Below are positions 1-12,420 of a DNA stretch of 64,000 bases, one piece after another. The notes under the pieces were generated by a model. That model did no database searches and had not been told where the DNA came from. It worked only from the letters and a program-made list of their open reading frames with translations. The translations under genes were made by a program, and so were the position numbers. This DNA comes from Theobroma cacao. Lineage: Eukaryota; Streptophyta; Magnoliopsida; Malvales; Malvaceae. Position 1 is the first letter of the stretch. Each line of letters opens with the position of its first letter. The stretch is taken from positions 27,755,275 through 27,819,274 of the forward strand of contig NC_030853.1 of the NCBI RefSeq assembly GCF_000208745.1, written 5' to 3'.

Positions 1-113
1 ACATTTCCAATCTACCAATAATATTGAAAATTTTGTTTGTTTGTTTGTTTGTTAAGATTTGGGGAGACAACAAGCAGATTCACTAACAGAAAACTTCGCT
101 ATATTTGTCTTAG

Positions 114-2875
114 ACTTACCTTCCATGTCAAACACCCGAACCCTTACGCAAGTATAGGGAAGAAGAACTGGTAAATCTCAGAGGAAATGGAAAAGGAAAA
201 CTCAAAGAATGGGACAGAGTATATGCTTATGACTGCTACAACGACTTGGGAATGCCCGAGAAGGGTTCATCATATGCACGTCCAATTCTTGGTGGATCGC
301 AGTGTCCATATCCCAGAAGAGGGAGAACTGGTCGGAAACCACACAAGAAAGGTTAGAATCTTAGCATAAGCAGCATTTGATTTGATATTTTAATCCGCAG
401 TCTAATTTATATTTTCCCATTCTACCAGATCCCAATACAGAGAGCAGACTATTTCTTCTAAGCCTAAACATTTACGTTCCGCGAGATGAACGATTTAACC
501 TAGTGAAGTTTTCAGATTTTCTTGCCTATGCTTTGAAGTCTCTGTTTCAAATATTGATCCCCGAGATAGCAGCCGTCTGTGACAAAACTATAAATGAGTT
601 TGACTCCTTTCAAGATGTACTTGATCTCTATGAAGGTGGTGTAAAGCTACCAAATAATGCCACTCTTAAGAAAATCAGGGAATGCATCCCTTGGGAGATG
701 ATCAAGGAACTTATTCGTAACGATGGTGAGAGATTGATGAAATTCCCAATGCCTGCTGTGATCAAAGGTATATACATGAATTTTCCCATACATTTCTTGG
801 CTGAGTTGTAGCAACTCAATGCAGCTCAACTAAGCCTTAATCCCAAACAAGCTGGGGTCTGCTACATGAATTCTTGTTGCTTAGATATATTCAAACTTTT
901 ACTTGCAAATTATGTGTGTTGCCTTGTGTGGATACAGAGGATAGGTCTGCCTGGAGGACAGATGAAGAGTTTGCACGAGAAACTCTAGCTGGAGTCAACC
1001 CAGTTATGATCCGTCGGCTCCGAGTAAACACCACATTCTTGTTAACTAGCTCATATTTCTTCTTCCTCATCTAGAGAAATGTTTGTGGTCTCCTGCTTCA
1101 ATAATTAACTATAACATGTTTGTAGGAATTTCCACCAGCCAGCAAGCTTGATCCTAAAACATATGGGAACCAAAAAAGTACCGTTACAGAGGAACACATT
1201 GAGAGGAACATGAATGGACTTACTGTAGAAAAAGTACCATTCACGCTTCGTCTGTTTTGCTGGTTTTATCACATTGCAGCAATATCACATTACCAGTTTA
1301 TAATGTTTCTTTCTAGATTACTAATTTGTCTTCTGTTGTTTGCTTTGGTCGTTCTCAATTCAGGCTTTAGAAAACAACAAACTGTTTATATTGAATCATC
1401 ATGATGCATTGATGCCATACCTGCGGCGGATAAATTCCACTAGCACAAAGACTTATGCCACCAGAACTTTATTCTTCTTGCAAGATGATGACACACTGAA
1501 GCCATTGGCAATCGAGTTGAGCTTGCCACATCCACAAAGCGACAAACATGGTGCTGTCAGCAAAGTTTTCACCCCAGCAGAGGACGGGGTTGAAGGTTCA
1601 GTCTGGCAGTTGGCCAAAGCTTATGCTGCTGTGAATGATTCTGGCTATCATCAGCTCATCTGTCATTGGTATGATGCTGAAATACCCATGCTCCATGTAG
1701 CAAAAGTTAGAAAGCTGTCTATGATTTAAGATACTTTACCATGTTTGCAGGTTAAATACTCATGCTGTAATTGAACCATTCATAATTGCAAGTAATAGAC
1801 AGTTGAGTGTGGTTCACCCCATATATAAGCTTCTGCATCCCCACTTCCGTGACACAATGAACATAAATGCTCTGGCCCGTCAGACCCTCATCAATGCTGG
1901 CGGGGTGCTTGAGCTGACTGTGTTTCCGGGTAGATATGCACTGGAAATGTCCTCTGCTATTTACAAGACTTGGGTTTTCCCTGACCAGGCTCTCCCTGTT
2001 GATCTAGTTAAAAGGTGAGCCATAGAGAATTTTGATAAATGTTTCTCTATCTGGTCTTTAGCAAAATGAATTTTTAAGCAATCAACTTTCAAACCCTTCA
2101 TTTCAGAGGGATGGCAGTTCCAGACGCTAGCTTGCCCCACGGTGTCAGACTTCTGATACAGGACTATCCTTATGCTGTCGATGGGTTAGAAATCTGGTCA
2201 GCTATTGAAACTTGGGTCACTGAGTATTGCTCCTTCTACTACCCATCAGATGAAGTAGTAAAAGAGGATAATGAAATCCAATCATGGTGGGCGGAGATCC
2301 GAACTGAGGGCCACGGTGATTTGAAGGATGAACCATGGTGGCCTGAGATAAAGACGCGAGCTGAGCTCATCGAAGCATGCACAATTATCATATGGGTGGC
2401 TTCTGCTTTCCATGCAGCTGTTAATTTCGGACAATACCCTTATGCTGGCTACCTCCCTAACAGGCCTACAGTTAGCCGTCGCTTCATGCCAGAACCAGGC
2501 ACCCCTGAATATGCTGAGCTTGAGAAGGACCCTGACTTGGCCTTCCTGAAAACAATCACAGCACAATTCCAAACTCTACTTGGTGTGTCCCTTATAGAGG
2601 TTTTGTCCCGGCATTCAGCCGACGAAATATACCTTGGGCAGCGAGATTCTCCTGAGTGGACTTCTGATGCTGAACCGTTAGCTGCATTTGAAAGATTTGG
2701 AAAGAAGCTAATAGAAATCGAAAGTAGAATTATGGACCGAAACAATGACAGCAGACTGAAGAACAGAACCGGACCGGTGAAGATGCCATACACCTTACTA
2801 TATCCTAACACCTCAGATTACTCTAGAGAAGGTGGGCTTACCGGTAAGGGAATCCCAAACAGTATCTCAATCTAA
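114..2875 (+). CDS. 9-lipoxygenase (LOX1/LOX5-like), 5'-partial
   Basis: C-terminal part of a plant lipoxygenase, the iron dioxygenase that adds O2 to linoleic/linolenic acid. Reconstructed exons: 114-351, 429-767, 938-1023, 1126-1233, 1364-1668, 1751-2014, 2107-2875, all with GT/AG borders and continuous phase, giving 702 codons plus stop. Usual length is about 860-900 aa, so roughly 170 N-terminal residues (PLAT/LH2 domain) lie left of the window; bases 1-113 are intron. Iron ligands are all visible: the two His of the HWLNTH motif (codons 1664-1666 and 1761-1763), His 2411-2413, Asn 2423-2425 and the C-terminal Ile (2870-2872, ending SISI). A Thr-Val pair at 1917-1922 is the regiospecificity signature of 9-LOXs. 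No plastid peptide can be judged because the N-terminus is absent. No lesions seen in the visible part. Confidence 0.95.
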
Positions 2876-4869
2876 ATCTTAAGTGCATATTCCTGAAGGA
2901 AGTACATAGTCAGCATCTTTAGTTATTATAGTAAAAGAAGGTGCTGATTAGATTTTGCATTTTCCCTTTCTGTTTAGTTTTCTCACATCGTAGTAAAGAT
3001 AAAGAGTTGTGCAGATTCTTAGCTATCTTCTGAAAACAATTTGTTTTGTAACACAATGGCATGGTGTACCAATTTTTCTTAATATGGTATTGCTACTATT
3101 AAGTAAAGGTGCAGACTTCAGTTTGTAGACTCTCTCCATGTGTTTACAATTGTTTGACTTGCGATTAGTATCTCAGACTTAAAACAGGATTCTCGATTAG
3201 TGCAAAAACTACAAAGACTACAAAACCATACCACTATTCTGGGATGATCAGGATTATCCCAGCTGTGAGATTAAATACAGCAAAGATTTTTCTAATAAGA
3301 ACAAAAGAACACAAATATCTTATAATCCCACAATGCCTGCTAACAAGTATGTATAAAATCTTGCTGCAGTTGACCAAAGAACAAATTTCTTGTTAGGCTT
3401 TTCCCTGACAGGAAAGCAATCTATTATACTAATATGATAGAAGCTTTTTTGTCCAGGCTCCAACTAACGGGTCTACAGAAGCGAAAATAAAAAAGTTTGT
3501 TCGTGCATCCACGGTGTTTCTATGTGCTGAGATTAAGCCAAAAACTCAAAGAAAACAAATTTATGCAGCTAAGCGATGTTAAAGAAGAAAGAAGACTTCA
3601 TTGCTTTAAATAAAAAAAAGTTAAGAGGAAAAAAAAAGATAACTGTACTCAACTTGAATTGGCACCAGGGAGAGCGGTGAACAGCAAAGTTGTTTCCAAG
3701 TTCCACTATGAGAAAGCAACAGGGACAGCACTCTAGCCATCTCAATATCTACCTATTGGTTGCATGCTGCAGGTGTCACTTGTTTGCACAAGGGATAAAA
3801 GAACTATTTTTTGTTTTGAAAGTACTAAAAACGACTTCGTTTACCCTTCCTGCATATTCTTTTCAGGGCCCTTTTTTTTTTTAAAAAAAAGGAATTTTGA
3901 AACATGCACTTTTCTCTTGCAAAAAAAAAAAAAAACAAAAGAATTCATGTGGGTTTAAGGTAACTTATAGTGAAAAAAAAAAAGTAACTTTTAGTGAAGC
4001 ATTTCAATTAATTTTTTTTTGAATATCATAAGAACCAAACCCTAAACTAATTATGAATGGATAGATTTTAAGTAATATGCCGTACTTTTAAAAATAGTTT
4101 ACTTAGATTATATTCTGAAAATATATCACGATAGATTTTAATTATTCAATTAATATTACTTACTTATAACTTTTTGAGAATAATTAATGTGCAAATTTTT
4201 ATTATTTGGAATGAAATCCAAATTTATCACTTTACTTAAGGTGAACATCAAATTTACTACTAATTTTTTGATTGTGTAGTTTTAGCATTATACTTTTTAA
4301 TTTGATTAAAAAATAATAAAAAATTAAAATCTTTTGTTAAATATTATTTTATTTTTAATCAAATATTTTTACATTTAATTTTTAATTTTTTATTTAAATT
4401 ATAAAATAATTTTTTAATTTCTAAATTAAATTATAAAATACAATTATAAAATTACATCTATTTAAAAATAAATAAATGATATTCTTTTTAGGTGAACGGT
4501 CTATTTCGAATATTATTGAATTCATGTGAAATTATAATCAAAATTTAAGATATCAGTGTATTTTATCTTTTTATTTTTAATAGATTATCTTTTATTATTA
4601 ATTTTTGACAATTTTTATTCAAATTACAAAGTAAATTTTGACATTTTGTTATCAAATTATAAAGTACAACTATAAAATTATATAGTTTAAAGATAAATGA
4701 TAAATTTGATCCATCACTTTGAATCTTATTACTTCTTTTAATAACATTTAATAAAAAATTACATATGAAAGCACTTGCAATTGATTATTTTATATATTTT
4801 CTTTGTTTCTGTAAGGATTTGAAACATAAAAACAAAATAAAAAAGAAAAAGGAAAAAGCTTACAGAAAG
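2876..4869. other. LOX 3' flank and AT-rich spacer
   Basis: The first ~240 bases are probably LOX 3' UTR. The rest is AT-rich with A/T homopolymers (e.g. 3865-3890, 3920-3945) and no coding pattern. At 4196-4735 short segments near the two ends look like degenerate inverted or direct copies of each other, perhaps an old MITE, but no clear termini or target duplication are visible. Confidence 0.5.
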
Positions 4870-4916
4870 AAAGGGGATAGGTGTGGGTAAGCCTAAGCAT
4901 CAAAATCACAAATTCT

Positions 4917-5065
4917 AATTGGTCCAACAACTACTACCACCTTATCCATTGCCAACATTTCCACCACCTATTCTCTATGGCCACGCTCTTCATCTCCACA
5001 AAACCAAATTTCATTACCAAAAAAAATATCACTAGCCATCTCCATTTCCAATATCTCAATTCTCA
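4917..5065 (+). promoter_or_regulatory. psaD upstream region, apparently TATA-less
   Basis: No TATA box is visible in the ~150 bases before the psaD ATG. Instead there is an inverted CCAAT box (ATTGG, 4918-4922), an I-box-type light element on the minus strand (CCTTATCC, 4940-4947) and a pyrimidine-rich leader. TATA-less, initiator-type promoters are known for nuclear photosystem genes such as tobacco psaDb. An out-of-frame ATG at 4977 opens a reading frame overlapping the psaD start; it would matter only if transcription begins upstream of it. Confidence 0.5.
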
Positions 5066-5698
5066 ATGGCCATGGCAACACAAACCTCCCTCTTCACTCC
5101 AGCCACCCTCTCCGCCCCAAAATCCAGCGACCGAGTTGCTGTGCCATGGAAACAAGCATCATTCGTGACACTCCCCAGCTTCAAGTCACAAAAATTTGCG
5201 CCACGCACCATCAAGGCAGAAGCAGCGGAAGAGAAAGCTGAGACTGCCACAAAGGAGGCTCCGGTTGGGTTCACCCCACCAGAGCTGGACCCAAGTACCC
5301 CATCACCAATATTTGCTGGCAGCACCGGCGGGCTGTTACGTAAGGCACAAGTAGAAGAGTTTTATGTGATCACTTGGGACTCACCCAAGGAACAAATATT
5401 TGAAATGCCAACAGGGGGAGCAGCCATCATGAGGCAAGGTCCGAACCTGCTCAAATTGGCTAGGAAGGAGCAGTGCTTGGCTCTGGGGACCAGGCTGAGG
5501 TCCAAGTACAAGATCAACTATCAGTTTTACAGGGTGTTCCCCAATGGGGAAGTTCAGTATTTGCATCCTAAAGATGGAGTGTACCCTGAGAAAGTGAACC
5601 CTGGTCGCCAAGGAGTGGGACTGAATTTCAGGAACATTGGAAAGAATGTTAACCCAATTGAGGTCAAGTTCACTGGCAAGCAAGTCTATGATCTGTAA
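5066..5698 (+). CDS. psaD: Photosystem I reaction centre subunit II (PsaD), chloroplast precursor
   Basis: Intronless 210-residue precursor. PsaD is a stromal extrinsic subunit of photosystem I that docks ferredoxin and stabilises PsaC. The first ~50 residues are Ser/Thr/Ala-rich with few acids, typical of a plastid transit peptide; the mature part starts near the AEAAEEKAE stretch (plant PsaD has an acidic Ala/Glu/Pro-rich N-terminus). The conserved core follows: [18 protein letters not shown], the EEFYVITW segment, the basic [18 protein letters not shown] region implicated in ferredoxin binding, and the [14 protein letters not shown] block near the C-terminus. Length matches the family. A second in-frame ATG lies 6 bases downstream. 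Lack of introns is normal for psaD. Confidence 0.97.
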   Translation: MAMATQTSLFTPATLSAPKSSDRVAVPWKQASFVTLPSFKSQKFAPRTIKAEAAEEKAETATKEAPVGFTPPELDPSTPSPIFAGSTGGLLRKAQVEEFYVITWDSPKEQIFEMPTGGAAIMRQGPNLLKLARKEQCLALGTRLRSKYKINYQFYRVFPNGEVQYLHPKDGVYPEKVNPGRQGVGLNFRNIGKNVNPIEVKFTGKQVYDL

Positions 5699-6559
5699 GG
5701 ATTCAGAGCAAAATTAAGGGCATTTGTGATGTATTATTTGTGATTTGTTTGTTTAATATTGTTTGTTGTATTTTTAGTACCTTTTTCAAATAGCTACATG
5801 ACTATATAGCAAAGGTTTGCAACTTTGTATAATGCTTTTAGCCTTTATTGGATGCTAGATATATAGGATTTCACACACCATAATTATAAATTTTTCCTTT
5901 TTCTGTTGCTCTGGGCATAGAGGGAGGATACCCAACTTCCTCTTTTTCAATCCTCTTTAAATCAATTTCTTTTTTCCGATTTCCAAACTATCTTCAGAGA
6001 ATTGTTGAAACATGTATATATTGGACATTTACCTCTAACAATATGTAAAGAGAGTCAACTAAATGAAACTTTTACTCTGCTCAGAACAGGACAATATTCT
6101 ATGTCTGAATCAAAGCAAATTTCATGATTTGCTAGCAATAGATTTCATCGAGGAGAGAAGTAACTGTTTAGATGCTGAAAAGAAAATTACACCAAAATGT
6201 TTCAACCATATAAAATGATTAAGCTCATTGGCCACTTAACAAAGCAGCACACATAAAGAATCAAATTAAACCAAAATGTTTCAACCACATAATCTGATTA
6301 TGCCAATTGTTACGGGAAAAGCTAAATTTATTAATTATAAAAAAAATTATTAATTTCAAACCTAATTTCTTATTTAAATGTAAACAATATCCAGTCAAAT
6401 TATAATGGTCGGCTTCATTTAGAGAGAAGTATGTTGGCCGGTCTATCAGTAACAAATTGTTTGAATAATTTCACGCGGAGTAGCAGCTGTTATCATCATA
6501 ATTCATAAATAAATAATAATTGAAGTTATTCACAAAAAAATAAATAATAATTCATTTTT
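5699..6559. other. psaD 3' flank and AT-rich spacer
   Basis: The first ~150 bases are likely psaD 3' UTR. The remainder is AT-rich with no ORF showing family similarity and no clear repeat. Confidence 0.5.
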
Positions 6560-7680
6560 TTTAAAGTTTGATTTTTATTAACCCCTGCTGCCTATATGCC
6601 ATTGTTGGTCTAAGGTCGATGCCAAAAACTCCCAATGGCATGGAAGGGGCGGCTCAGGCGAGATTAACTGTACATAAAGTACAAACATGGCTGCTCAAAA
6701 CTTTAATGGCAGCCCATCCTCACAAGATACAACCGTCTGCAAACAAAACAGTGCTCAACTTGCCCTTCAACAAAAAAATTATGGCCGTTGCAGCACATGG
6801 ACCTAACACTAGTTCAAACTACCAGGAAACACCCACATGTTTGTGTTCCATCCTATTAACATATGCAAGCAAAAAAAGAAAAAACTATCAACTATCATTA
6901 GACATCCACAGGCTAAAGGGTTCTCAAAGAATGTAACCATAACCTTGCCACTGCCCAGCGTATCTCATAACTCAGGAAACAGATCTCTCAACTCTGATCG
7001 AATGAGCATCTACCTGCAACAAGAGAGGTTGCAACATCGCATCTGTTCTTCAGATGTATTTATTGGGTCCAAAAAGGCCTGGAGATGACCTTGGACCTAT
7101 GATCAGCAGGTCCATCAACACAGAAACCTCTTTGCGAAGATCAGACGCCAGGCATCTACCTAACCAACACACAATCCTTTGTGATAAACGTTGCATTAGC
7201 TTTGTTCCTTCTTCAAGCTTTTCCAAAAATCCGAAGAAACGACAAAATCACTTCGAACCCAGCATCATACATCCTTTCCGCAAAAACAACGTCACGTCAT
7301 TGGCCAACACCAGACAGACCAGGACCACGCCGATCACTCCTATGTCACATATCCAACTTATCTTTGCAGTCCCCTCTTCTCAATAGCTTCCCCCGCCCCC
7401 TCCCCCGCCGCCTGTCCTATCTCTCACTCAAAACCGTGCCCGCAGATTCCTAGAGTTGTTACATTCAAAACCAACCTAGACATTAGGCAATCGCACAGCA
7501 TAATGCCACACACAAAACAGTGCCAAATTATCCCTAGACCTCCTAGCTTCTTCTCTAAACCCAACTTTAAGCATAAAGAAAAGCTCCCATCCCAATCATT
7601 CCTACTTTTTAAGTTTCCAAAACCCACCCCATAACTTCTCAACAAAAAATCAACACCTGAAAAATAAGAAAAGCTGCATG
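6560..7680. other. Higher-GC, ORF-poor island of unknown nature
   Basis: This block is visibly richer in C (especially 7140-7450, with CCCCCGCC runs near 7390-7410) than both flanks. Only short ORFs occur on either strand, and none resembles a known family. A 9-base inverted repeat (ATGCCATTG / CAATGGCAT) lies at about 6595-6643. It could be a noncoding transcript, an old gene relic or a degraded transposon. Confidence 0.35.
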
Positions 7681-8468
7681 ATTATAACAAATAATAATTC
7701 ATGTTAATAATAAAATATTTTAATGAATATCCGTACCACGGATTTCATATATTTATTTTGATTCTGTTAAAATTATATGATTTGATAATTTAAATCCCTT
7801 TTCTGAAGAGCTTCTCACAAATTTAAAGATCAAGTTAATTCTATAATTGACATTTTTCTCTTTGAGATTATCTTCAAATTCTAAATGATCTTAAATTGCC
7901 CGTCACAATCCCTAATCATGTGCTTAAGAAACTAATGAAAAACCAAAGCACATGACCAACAATTAATTTTTTATAGACTATTGACACCGACATTTCCCAT
8001 ATCAACCTAATTAAAGTCTGTACCACTTCTTATTTTATAATCAACTAAACAAACCTTAGATGTGATTGACCTACCCAAAGTCCTTATCAGCAACATAATC
8101 ATCTTAATATTTCGGCTAATTAACTATGATTGATGATTATTTAATTTAAGAATGAAAAGAACATCCATTGATCCCTTAACAACCACAAATTTGGTATCTT
8201 TGAGCCATGCAATCAATCCCCTACTACGTGTATCAAATAATTTGTTCTCTCGTGAAAGCAATAATTATGTAATGTGGTTTCTGGTGTTTGGTTTTCTATC
8301 TTCGTCCTTTTTTTAATATTAAGATGACAAGGTGGTGGTTCATGTTTCTATCTGATTCACTTTTGGGTGACACCAACTAGTGGAGTATGGGATGCGCTTA
8401 CTTGGATCAGCATTATATTTAATCTTATTTGGTTCAATAAATAAATGAAGCTCATGAATGGAAGCCAC
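7681..8468. other. AT-rich spacer
   Basis: No coding pattern, RNA gene or repeat recognised up to the hAT target-site duplication at 8469. Confidence 0.5.
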
Positions 8469-8476
8469 CTTGTGTA

Positions 8477-9270
8477 CAGGGGCGGAGCGTCTCTTCTCAA
8501 AAATTTTAAAAATTTTTATATATCACATATATTCTTTTAATGAGCTTTAAAATAATTTTTTAATTAAATTATTAGTACAATATGTTATATATAAATTTTT
8601 TTAATGGGCCTCCAAAATAATTTTTATTAAATTATTAATATAAATAAAAAATAAATAAAATAATCTTATGAATTCATTTAATTTTAATCTAATTCTTAAA
8701 TTTTTTTCTTTTAAGTTTCTTCACACCTCTTTCTATCTCTTTCTTTTTGTCTTTCTCTTCTCTTTTATTCTTTCATTGTGAAATCATAAAAAGTTAAAGC
8801 TTTTTTTATCTTTCATTTTCTAATTATATTATTATTATTTATATTTATTTTTTTCAATTCTATTCTATTTGATCATATGTTATAAGTTTTTATAAATTTT
8901 TTTCTTTAAATTTCTATGAATCATCAATTATATTGTTCTTTTTGTTAAATAGTTCTATCTTATACTTGTCATATTTTATTTGTTATGTATTCTTAAATAT
9001 GCGTTGTAGCGTTGTATTATTGATTGTTATTTAAAATTTTATCAATATATCAATCTTTTATTAATCTTGGTTATATAAGATATTTTTTTATATATTTTAT
9101 GTTTTATATTTAGTTGAAAGGAAATTATTTTTGAATATTTAATTTTTAAACAATACTGTTTATATAAAAAAAATTATTAATCTTGTATATTGTATTTAAT
9201 TATTTATATTTTATATATTATTCCTCTTCATATTGAACCTTCCAATAAAAGTTGGTTAACTCTGCCTTTG
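8477..9270. mobile_element. Non-autonomous hAT element (794 bp)
   Basis: Begins CAGGGGCGGAG and ends CTCTGCCTTTG, imperfect terminal inverted repeats of the hAT type. Flanked by an 8-bp target duplication with one mismatch (CTTGTGTA 8469-8476, CTTGTATA 9271-9278). No transposase is encoded. Terminal and subterminal sequence (the AAAATTTTTAAAAATTTTTA stretch, the TTTCTCTTCTCTTTT tract) is shared with the transposase-bearing copy near 27.2-30.2 kb and the fragment at 55.2-56.0 kb, so it is a deletion derivative of that family. Confidence 0.85.
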
Positions 9271-9278
9271 CTTGTATA

Positions 9279-9796
9279 TCACCTAATATTACACCGTTCA
9301 CAAATTTATTTGAAGTTTCTGAAAAAGTAAAATGTGAAGTTAGACGAAAATAAAGATAAAAATATATGGCTTTGATTTAAAATAAGTGAGTTTGGATATT
9401 ATATATCATTAACATGTTAATATTTTCTTAGAATTTTATTATCTGACTTTACAACAGTAAACAAATCTTGCACGAATTTGTCTCTAATAATTACTTTCCA
9501 TTTTGAAGATAATTGAATGGTCTATATTTAAAGAAAATTTCTGGGGAGTTAAAACTTAAAATTTTAAATTGAAACAGAAATCATAAGTCCATAACCTTGC
9601 AATTGAAATTGAAAGCAATGATTTATATTCTTTATTTACTTGATGGGATAGTCCGTTTTGGTACACATATCAATAGATGCACATTTGATACATTATTGCC
9701 ATCGACATGATTATGTACATAATATGGGACCTTAAGTGCTAACCCGAGAATCCAACATTTTTTTTGTCAATTAGGTCCCCGGAGATCTTGAATTGA
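9279..9796. other. AT-rich spacer, 3' side of the HAD gene
   Basis: Holds the presumed 3' UTR of the minus-strand HAD gene near 9650-9796. Nothing else recognised. Confidence 0.5.
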
Positions 9797-11422
9797 TCAA
9801 GCTCCAACGGGTGTTGTTGCCGCCAGAATAGCATCCAATTCGCTGCTGGTTCTACTGATCCTTTCATCACCACCGTCCGTTTCGTTGACCCACATTTCTG
9901 GTATTACTTGTTCTAAATTGTTGACCGTCTCGATTGCATAATCCGCTTCCTTTGTCTTGACGGTCTTTCCAACCTTGAAACACACACACACACGAAAGAA
10001 AAAATTACATTAATTAATTGCAAAAGCATTGCTTGGATATAATTTAAAGAGTAACGCTAAATAATTTGAGATTTTCCTTATTAAAATTAATTTTAAATAA
10101 AAGAAATTACCAGACAAGTCCACAGGCCCAAAGCCTTTCCAGCGGCGATATTCCGAACATTGTCATCGAAAAAGAGCTGCACAAAAGAAAAATTAAAATA
10201 ATTTAGTTTCACATTCACCGTCAAAACAATAAAATAGAAAAAAAGAGGGAATTAAATTAATGAGAATCTTGTAAGAATTATTACAGTGCGTCCAGGATCA
10301 ACATGGGAGACATCGAGAGCGATTTTCATGGCATCCATTGAAGGTTTCAAGACGACAGGGAATTCATCGGGACGCGTTGATTTCGGCAAATTAGGGTTCA
10401 GTGTCTCGAAACAAATGATTTGGTCGAAACAGTCCTCTAATCCTAGTCTTTTCAGAACCTTAATCGCATGAACCCTGTCCGAATTCGTAAAAATCTGCAA
10501 ACAAAAAAGAGACGAAAAAAGTTGACCATCTCGAAGTAGTAAGCAATTTGATTTTGTTCTGATGACTTTCTTTTTCGTTTTTGTTTTTTCAAACTTACGA
10601 TTTTTCTTTGGGTGATGCTACGTAACAGATTACGCAGCTGAGGGTCTGGCTTGATCATGGCGTATGGCAATCTGCCGTGCACGAAACTGGCAATTGCAAA
10701 AAGAAAGTAATAAAGAAAGTCATGATTTAATTCTAAACGGTTTCCAAACAAAGCAAAAGTAGAACGATTCTTTTTCTTTCAAATAAATTTAACGACAACA
10801 ATGATTGTTTCCTACCCGTGGTAATCATCGGCATCGATGTCATAGCCCAACGCCTGCAACAACAATTTAGAGGGAACCCCAACTTAGCATATTTTTAAGC
10901 ATTTAGTTTTTGGAATTATTTTAAAGTTTATTTTAATTAAATATTTACTCGCAAACCGGCGAGAGTGCTGCCGTATGTTTTGAAGAGTTCGACTCTGAGA
11001 CTTGAAGCTTTGGTCTCCGAGAGTCCAAATTTCTCTATCAGAAAATCTGGAGAAAATAATAGTAAAAACGAAAGTTATGACCGATTTCTTAAATGCTTGC
11101 ATATCATCTTTGCTTATGGATCATTGTCAGCGTTTTCTGTATCGTTACAATTTTATCTGGATATTCGTCAGAATATAAAAAGAAATTATTTGGTGAATTT
11201 TTCATGAACCGCCACGAACCATCGATGTTTTTCTTGAGGCCTTGAGCTAATCCAGTGGTGGAAGGGTAAAGGGTGTCATCCAAATCTGTTTAGAAGCAAA
11301 ACCCAGGGCCGAAACGATCAGAAAAAAAAAAAAAAAGGAACTGCAGAGAAAATTTGATTGAAGGAAGAGAAAAGAGAAATGAAGAACTTACCAAACAAGA
11401 GGCAATCGAAAGGAGAAGCCAT
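9797..11422 (-). CDS. HAD-superfamily hydrolase, SDT1/pyrimidine 5'-nucleotidase-like
   Basis: Eight exons on the minus strand: 11422-11392, 11285-11220, 11046-10949, 10853-10816, 10686-10599, 10494-10285, 10176-10111, 9973-9797. All have GT/AG borders and the phases add up to 257 aa. HAD motif I is DLDDTLYP (nucleophile D11, acid/base D13), motif II FTNSD (T110), motif III LKPS (K157), motif IV FFDDN (D181, D182). The HGRLPY and GLEDCF..IICFETLNP segments are typical of the plant family annotated as suppressor of disruption of TFIIS / pyrimidine 5'-nucleotidase. It should dephosphorylate small phosphometabolites in the cytosol; the true substrate cannot be read from sequence. No targeting peptide is evident. 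Family membership is sure, substrate is not. Confidence 0.93.
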
Positions 11423-11654
11423 AGCTTGAGAAATGGAAGAAGGAAACGACGATGAAGAAGACGAAGTGAAGAAAATTTGAGAAAATTGAAGCTTTGAAAG
11501 TTGAAGCAAAAGCAGAGGCTGAGCCTTCAAAGGGCAGAAAGGAAGTAATTTATAGGCAAGGGTGGAAGTTTTTGACTTTTTTTTTAATAAGTTCTGATAA
11601 AGAAGTTGCTGACTTGGAGCTGAAATCCTACCACGGCAAATTCTCAGATAGACT

Positions 11655-12420
11655 TAGATAAGGGCTAATATGATAATTTTATATACGACACGTTTGTACG
11701 ATACGAGAAGATATAAGTTAAACAGGTTTTAAGTTTACTATTTACGTGTTTCGTATCTAATCGTGTTCGACACGTTAAAATACAAAAATTAAAATACGTT
11801 TACTTAATTGTGTTATCGTGTTTAAACGTGTATACATGACACATTTATTAACTTATTAAAATTAATAATTAAAGATTATTTTAACTTTATATAAATATTT
11901 TTAAATAATTATTTTAATAAGTTTTTTTAATTTTATAAAGGTAATAATGTAATTATTACGATTAAAAATTATGAATGATTTTTTATATTATTAGTATTTG
12001 AATGTTAAATATTAATGATGTATTTTATCATATTATATGATAATGAATTTTACATATGTTATTTTTATTAAATTTTATTAAATTTGATGTTATTATTATT
12101 CTTATTTTGTTATAATTATTTTTATAATTATAAATTTTAAATTTAAATAATAAAATTATATTTAATTATAAATATTTTTATTTAATCGTGTTAAATGTGT
12201 TAATCGTGTTAACGTATTATTAATCGTATCGCGTTATGTCGTATATTGACACGTTTAATAAACGTATTAATCGTGTCGTGTTATACGTTTATTAAACGTG
12301 TTCATGTTTTAAATTTAAAATACGAATATTAAACGTATCGTGTTCATATTTAATTTTAATATATTTTGTATTTAATCGTATCTGACATATTTATGACATG
12401 AAAATACGAATTGTCGGTCT
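11655..12420. repeat. CGTGT-rich interspersed repeat, copy 1
   Basis: AT-rich block studded with CGTGT/ACACG motifs (ATCGTGTTAA, ACACGTTTAATAAACG). It shares long stretches with 57645-58390, e.g. the TTATCGTGTTTAAACGTG segment and the TTATTAAAATTAATAAT stretch that follows. The ends show weak inverted similarity (GATAATTTTATA... against GACAATTCGTATTTT on the other strand). No coding capacity. It may be a DNA-transposon MITE; the class is not settled. Confidence 0.6.
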
